The translations under genes and the position numbers were made by a program. Of a stretch of 35,619 bases of DNA, positions 31,577 through 35,619 are shown one piece after another. The notes under the pieces are model-generated. The model was not told the DNA's origin, did no database searches, and saw only the letters and a program-made list of their open reading frames with translations. Source of the DNA: Methanoculleus sp. GTDB lineage: Archaea > Halobacteriota > Methanomicrobia > Methanomicrobiales > Methanoculleaceae. The stretch lies in assembly GCA_030156625.1 (NCBI GenBank), contig JASGMC010000011.1, positions 1-35,619 on the forward strand, in the 5' to 3' direction. The stretch's first letter is position 1; every line of letters begins with the position of its first letter.

Positions 31577-33232
31577 ATGTCGGAAAGACTACATCTGGGG
31601 GCCAGAGGCAGACGCATTCTCATCGCCGTCGCGATCATACTCACGGTGATCGCCGCCGTCGTGCTGGTTCTGCACTTTTATCCGCCGGTACCGGTGCCCC
31701 CGCCCCCCCCTCCCCCGCCGATCACCCCGATTCCCACGACGCCGGCGGTGCCCCCGGAGGTTCCCGGACCGACGGTCGTCGTCGCGGCAAGCGACAGCAG
31801 TTCCGCGGCGAAAGCCCGGGCGGACGTCGTGTGCGACGGTACCGACGACCAGCTCGACATCCAGAAGGCGATCGATTCGCTGCCGTCGTCGGGCGGCACG
31901 GTCGCTCTCCTGGAAGGCACGTTCAACTGCGCCGGGAGCATCTACCCCGCCGCGAACTCCATGCTTCGCGGGGAAGGGCCGGATGCAACGTTCCTCGAGT
32001 TCAGCCGGAACGGGCGGCTCCTTGTCTCGCAGGAATCCGTCACGCTCTACAACTTCCACATCCGGGGCACCGGCTATCCGCAGATCGAGCCCGACCGGTG
32101 GCTCGGCGTGGTCACCATCTACGCGAGTCACGCGAAGGTCCTGGCCGTCGAGGGGACCGCGGATGCAACCACCCAGGCGGTCTTCCTCCTGCTGCACGAC
32201 CCGGACGTCTATGCGCCGACCCTGGAGGACGTCGAGTTTATCAACTGCAAGGCCGTGGACGCCGGGACCTACGGGTTCCTCCACAACGCCTGGGGAACGG
32301 CCAATAAAGTGATCCGGGACGTCCGCTACGAGAACTGCGCCGCGATCAACTGCGGTAGGAACGGGGCGTTCAACCCCTGGGTGACCGGGTTCAACTTTGC
32401 GGAGTTAAACGACATCGAGGGCCTCCGCGTGACGAACTGTCTTGCCGAAGGCAACCTGGAGTCCGGGTTCCACTTCGAGTGGGACCCCGAGAAGCGGGAT
32501 TGCATCCTCACAAACTGCATCAGCAGGAACAACGGGCAGAAAGACTACCCGACGAAGCCCTACGTCCAGAGCGACATGTCCACCCACTACTTCGGGTGTG
32601 GTTACTATGCCCCCCGGGGTGACATCACCTTCATCAGCTGTTACTCCGAGGGGAACAGTCGGCATGGGTTCTACGCGACGAACGGCGGCAAGCTCTACAG
32701 TTGCGTCGACAAATGCGTCGGCGCCGGGAAGACCGATTACCGGCTCATCCAGCCGGCTTCGTTCTACGCCGCCCCGACCCGGTCGATAGCCCCGTCCCTG
32801 GTGCTCGAGAACTGTTCGAGCATCGATTCGCACGGCTACGGTCTCCATATCGATCTCGCAAGCGACGTCTGGATCAAGAACTTCCGCCTGGAGAATCCGG
32901 CCGGGATCGACGGCAAGGCAACAAACCTTGGCGGGTCACAGGGTGGGCCGCTGGCCAACTCCGTGGTGAACATCTATGCGTCGGGCGACCGGGCTGAAAC
33001 GTTGATCTGGGCCAGGAATAACGAAAATGTCGAGTACTCCGGCCGAATTGTCTCGGACTCGGCAAAGCCGTTCGTGATCGAGGGCGACCGCACCAGAAAC
33101 GTCCGGATCAAGAACATGGAGATCGTCTCCGCAAGCCTCACGCCGTTCACCAACGGTGTGATCCTCACAAACACGGTGCCTGCGGGAGCCGTGACGTTTG
33201 AGAACGTGGCGGTCACTTCCGGGGTGCCGTGA
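31577..33232 (+). CDS. Membrane-anchored right-handed beta-helix protein, paralogue 2
   Basis: 551 residues. The N-terminus is a signal anchor (R-R-I-L-I-A-V-A-I-I-L-T-V-I-A-A-V-V-L-V-L) followed by a Pro-rich spacer (P-V-P-V-P-P-P...) that would lift the domain off the membrane. The rest is a beta-helix domain closely similar to paralogue 1, with V-C-D-G-T-D-D-Q-L-D-I-Q-K-A, Y-G-F-L-H-N-A-W-G-T, N-P-W-V-T-G-F-N-F-A-E-L-N-D and a C-terminal half shared more closely with paralogue 3 (D-M-S-T-H-Y-F-G-C-G-Y-Y-A-P). The ATG at 31577 has AGGT about 11 nt upstream. The gap before it (31316-31576) shows a TTAAATGG that may be a weak TATA. Confidence 0.85.
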   Translation: MSERLHLGARGRRILIAVAIILTVIAAVVLVLHFYPPVPVPPPPPPPPITPIPTTPAVPPEVPGPTVVVAASDSSSAAKARADVVCDGTDDQLDIQKAIDSLPSSGGTVALLEGTFNCAGSIYPAANSMLRGEGPDATFLEFSRNGRLLVSQESVTLYNFHIRGTGYPQIEPDRWLGVVTIYASHAKVLAVEGTADATTQAVFLLLHDPDVYAPTLEDVEFINCKAVDAGTYGFLHNAWGTANKVIRDVRYENCAAINCGRNGAFNPWVTGFNFAELNDIEGLRVTNCLAEGNLESGFHFEWDPEKRDCILTNCISRNNGQKDYPTKPYVQSDMSTHYFGCGYYAPRGDITFISCYSEGNSRHGFYATNGGKLYSCVDKCVGAGKTDYRLIQPASFYAAPTRSIAPSLVLENCSSIDSHGYGLHIDLASDVWIKNFRLENPAGIDGKATNLGGSQGGPLANSVVNIYASGDRAETLIWARNNENVEYSGRIVSDSAKPFVIEGDRTRNVRIKNMEIVSASLTPFTNGVILTNTVPAGAVTFENVAVTSGVP

Positions 33233-33336
33233 CGGCCCGTGCGTGGACCCGATATCCTGGCGGGCGGTGTGCCGCCGAATCCTGCTCAAAGCCGGATAAC
33301 CGGCGTTTATCCCCGGCCGATCCCGTTGCGGCCGGG

Positions 33337-33372
33337 GTGCGGCAGGGGGTGCGGCAGGGGGTGCGGCAGGGG
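33337..33372. repeat. 12-bp tandem repeat, three copies
   Basis: GTGCGGCAGGGG occurs three times head to tail in the intergenic region behind paralogue 2. No role is evident. Confidence 0.85.
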
Positions 33373-33419
33373 GGGTGGCTGCCGTCCCGGCTGGCCGGTG
33401 GCGGCGGTCTTTGCATTTC

Positions 33420-33719
33420 AAGGATTTTTATAAAATTAAGTAGATTATATCTCATATCCGGGGCCTGTTAACCCGTCAGAAATACTCCCCGGGACCTCCG
33501 GCCGGGACGGGCATTCACCGTGCCACACGCGCTAAAGTTTGATATTTTATTTATATATTTCTATTTTCGCTCGAGTTTTGGAAAGAATTGAAACAAGCGA
33601 TTATCTCTGAAATAAGTTGCCCGTTTGTGATTTAAAAAAATGTGGATCGTTTATTCAATTTAAAAAACATTTTAAATTACGATTATCAGATAATGCAGTA
33701 TCTCCCAAGAGGTGAGATA
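33420..33719 (+). promoter_or_regulatory. AT-rich leader/promoter region of paralogue 3
   Basis: The 486-bp gap 33233-33719 changes sharply near 33420 from GC-rich to AT-rich (runs such as TTTATATATTT and TTTAAAAAAA), unlike any other gap in the window. Likely elements: a TATA-like TTTAAATT around 33671-33678, and the perfect palindrome ATTATC-A-GATAAT (33682-33694) between it and the probable start site near 33700. A perfect ribosome site AGAGGTGA precedes the ATG at 33720. No gene is supported inside. Confidence 0.45.
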
Positions 33720-35619
33720 ATGCGAGATAGACGGACAACGAAGCTTCTTATTGTAGTGTTCCTGATTGTCGGGCTCGTCCCGATTGTCGGGGCGCTCGAA
33801 GCGACCCCCAACACGATTGTCGCGGCAAGCGACAGCAGTGCGGCCGATAAAGCAGCGGCCGACTACGTCTGTGATGGGGTCAACGATCACGTGGAGATCC
33901 AGGCAGCACTGAACGCCCAACCCTCATCAGGCGGTGTTGTCCTCCTCTCCAGTGGCACATACAACTGCGCCGGGATCATTGCTCCCAAAGCAGGCTCCAC
34001 TCTCATGGGGGAAGGTGAATCGGAGACATACCTCGTGTTCACCCGCGACGGACGCATCAACGTCGACCGTGAGTACGTCACGCTGGACGGGTTCCACATC
34101 AAGGGAACCGGCTACAGTAGCGGCGTCAAGTGGCTCGGCGTGATGAACATCCGTGCAAGCCACGCGAAGATCCACAACATCACGGGTACCGCGGATGCGA
34201 GCATTCAGGCGGTTTACCTCCTGATTCACGATCCGACGGTATACGCTCCCACCCTGGAGGACGTCGAGTTCGTCAACTGCAAGGCCGTGGACACCGGGAC
34301 CTACGGGTTCCTGCACAACGCCTGGGGTTCGACGAACAAGACGATCAAGAACGTCCGTTACGACAACTGCGCCGCGATCAACTGCGGCAAGTACGGGCAG
34401 TTCAACCCCTGGATCACCGGGTTCGACTTTGCGGAGTTAAACGACATGGACGGCCTCCGGGTGACGAACTGTCTTGCGGAGGGCAACCTGGAGTCCGGGT
34501 TCCACTTCGAGTTCGATCCCACGGTGACGAACGCGGTTCTCGAGAACTGCGTGAGCCGCAACAACGGGCAGAAAGCCTTCCCGACGAAGGCTTACAACCC
34601 GAACGACATGTCCACCCACTACTTCGGGTGCGGCTACTACGCCCCGAACTGTGACGCGACGTTCATCAACTGCGTCGCGGAGGGCAACTCCATGAACGGG
34701 TTCTACACGACGAACGGCGGCAAGCTCTACAACTGTGTCGAGAAGGACACCGGCATCGGGAGAACCGACTTCTCCTACCGGGTGCCCGCCGGCTACTACA
34801 GCATCCCGAGCCGCTCGGTCAACCCCTCCACAGTAATGGAGAACTGCACGAGCATCAACTCGAACGGCTACGGCCTCCAGGTCGACCTCGCGAACAACGT
34901 GAAGATCCGGAACTTCCACCTGGTCGATCCGATCGGCTACAACGGCAAGGGTTCGAGCCTCGGCGGCACGAACGGCCAGTTCGACAACGCCGAAGTGAGC
35001 ATCTATGCATCCGGCAACCGCGTGGAGACGCTGGTCTGGGCGAAGGAGAACATTAACACCGTCTTCTCCGGTCAGATCGTCTCCGACGCCGCGAAGCCGT
35101 TTGTGATCGAGGGCTACAGGACCAAAAACGTCCTCGTGAAGGATATGGAGATCGTCTCCAGGACCCTCCCCGCCAGCTCTTCCGGTGTGACCGTCGTGAG
35201 CACGGTTCCGGCCGGTCAGGTGACCCTCCAGAACGTGAAGGTGACGTCCACCGGTTCGCCGGTACCGACCCCGACCGTCACGGTTCCCGCTCCGACGCCG
35301 ACCCCCACCACGCCTGCCCCCTCCGGGAAGCCTGACCTCGTGGTGACCGACATCTCCTGGGCGCCGGCAAACCCGGCCTCCGGGGATGCGGTGACGCTTA
35401 AGGCCACGATCAAGAACCAGGGTGACGCCCCCACGCCTGCGGGCGCGAAGCATGGCATCCTCTTCACGTTCGATGACGGGGCCGCCGGGTCCGGCGTCTG
35501 GTCCGATGCCCACACCACGCCGATTGCTCCGGGTGAATGGGTCACCCTGACCGCGAACGGCGGCTCGGCCGGTGCAACCTGGAAGGCCGTCGAAGGCACG
35601 CACACCGTAAAGGCCAACG
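33720..35619 (+). CDS. Secreted right-handed beta-helix protein with CARDB-like domain, paralogue 3 (3' end outside window)
   Basis: Open from the ATG at 33720 to the window edge (633 codons). A signal peptide is clear (T-K-L-L-I-V-V-F-L-I-V-G-L-V-P-I-V-G-A-L). The beta-helix domain (about 35-505) matches paralogues 1 and 2 throughout, including V-C-D-G-V-N-D-H-V-E-I-Q, Y-G-F-L-H-N-A-W-G-S and H-Y-F-G-C-G-Y-Y-A-P. A Thr/Pro linker follows, then a CARDB-like domain starting K-P-D-L-V-V-T-D-I-S-W and containing V-T-L-K-A-T-I-K-N-Q-G-D. CARDB domains are common in archaeal surface proteins and mediate adhesion or assembly. The strong ribosome site and long AT-rich upstream region suggest high or regulated expression. 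Confidence 0.88.
   Translation, partial: MRDRRTTKLLIVVFLIVGLVPIVGALEATPNTIVAASDSSAADKAAADYVCDGVNDHVEIQAALNAQPSSGGVVLLSSGTYNCAGIIAPKAGSTLMGEGESETYLVFTRDGRINVDREYVTLDGFHIKGTGYSSGVKWLGVMNIRASHAKIHNITGTADASIQAVYLLIHDPTVYAPTLEDVEFVNCKAVDTGTYGFLHNAWGSTNKTIKNVRYDNCAAINCGKYGQFNPWITGFDFAELNDMDGLRVTNCLAEGNLESGFHFEFDPTVTNAVLENCVSRNNGQKAFPTKAYNPNDMSTHYFGCGYYAPNCDATFINCVAEGNSMNGFYTTNGGKLYNCVEKDTGIGRTDFSYRVPAGYYSIPSRSVNPSTVMENCTSINSNGYGLQVDLANNVKIRNFHLVDPIGYNGKGSSLGGTNGQFDNAEVSIYASGNRVETLVWAKENINTVFSGQIVSDAAKPFVIEGYRTKNVLVKDMEIVSRTLPASSSGVTVVSTVPAGQVTLQNVKVTSTGSPVPTPTVTVPAPTPTPTTPAPSGKPDLVVTDISWAPANPASGDAVTLKATIKNQGDAPTPAGAKHGILFTFDDGAAGSGVWSDAHTTPIAPGEWVTLTANGGSAGATWKAVEGTHTVKAN

Overview
The window reads as chromosome from a GC-rich methanogenic archaeon, most likely order Methanomicrobiales and close to Methanoculleus. 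The case rests on several features. There is a methenyl-tetrahydromethanopterin cyclohydrolase (mch), a Sep-tRNA:Cys-tRNA synthase, two methanogen-type DUF proteins (DUF1890/DUF1894-like) and an archaeal Orc1/Cdc6. The tRNA genes lack an encoded CCA, the promoters are TATA-box type, and GGAGG-type ribosome sites are common. Assignment to genus is an inference from gene content and style, not from a search.

Layout. 1-3.8 kb: the end of a radical SAM gene, a P1B-type metal ATPase with a divergent HxlR-family regulator, and a small conserved-looking protein. 3.9-12.9 kb: a sulfur and cysteine block. nadA (plus strand) converges on a tightly packed minus-strand operon that reads tRNA-Cys, SepCysS (pscS), O-acetylhomoserine sulfhydrylase (metY), homoserine O-acetyltransferase with CBS domains (metX), DUF1890, DUF1894, thiI, cysK, and cysE fused to a DUF59/MIP18 domain. 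Nearly every junction is an overlap or a gap of 20 nt or less. The tRNA ends only 12 nt before the pscS start codon. These genes cover tRNA-dependent Cys formation, free Cys synthesis, homocysteine synthesis and tRNA thiolation, all of which draw on one sulfur pool. Palindromes built on ACAATTGT sit at the promoter of this operon and in the nadA upstream region, suggesting a shared regulator.

13-24.6 kb: mixed housekeeping and accessory genes. These are a small membrane exporter-like protein, a small acidic protein, a lipase-like hydrolase, a PLD-nuclease/helicase/DUF3427 protein, a lipoprotein, a dGTPase-like HD hydrolase, a 25-bp tandem repeat running into a 5'-truncated RibD-like gene, a membrane histidine kinase, a Kef-type antiporter and a tiny membrane protein.

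24.7-26.6 kb: a decayed IS5-type element, a probable MITE-like relative of it, a tRNA-Val gene and a striking array of nine perfect hairpins, two of which show compensatory base changes. 26.7-29.5 kb: mch, orc1/cdc6 and a zinc-ribbon protein, the last two with clear TATA boxes. 29.8-35.6 kb: three tandem paralogues of a secreted right-handed beta-helix protein. The last carries a CARDB-like domain and runs off the window end; it is preceded by an unusually AT-rich intergenic region.
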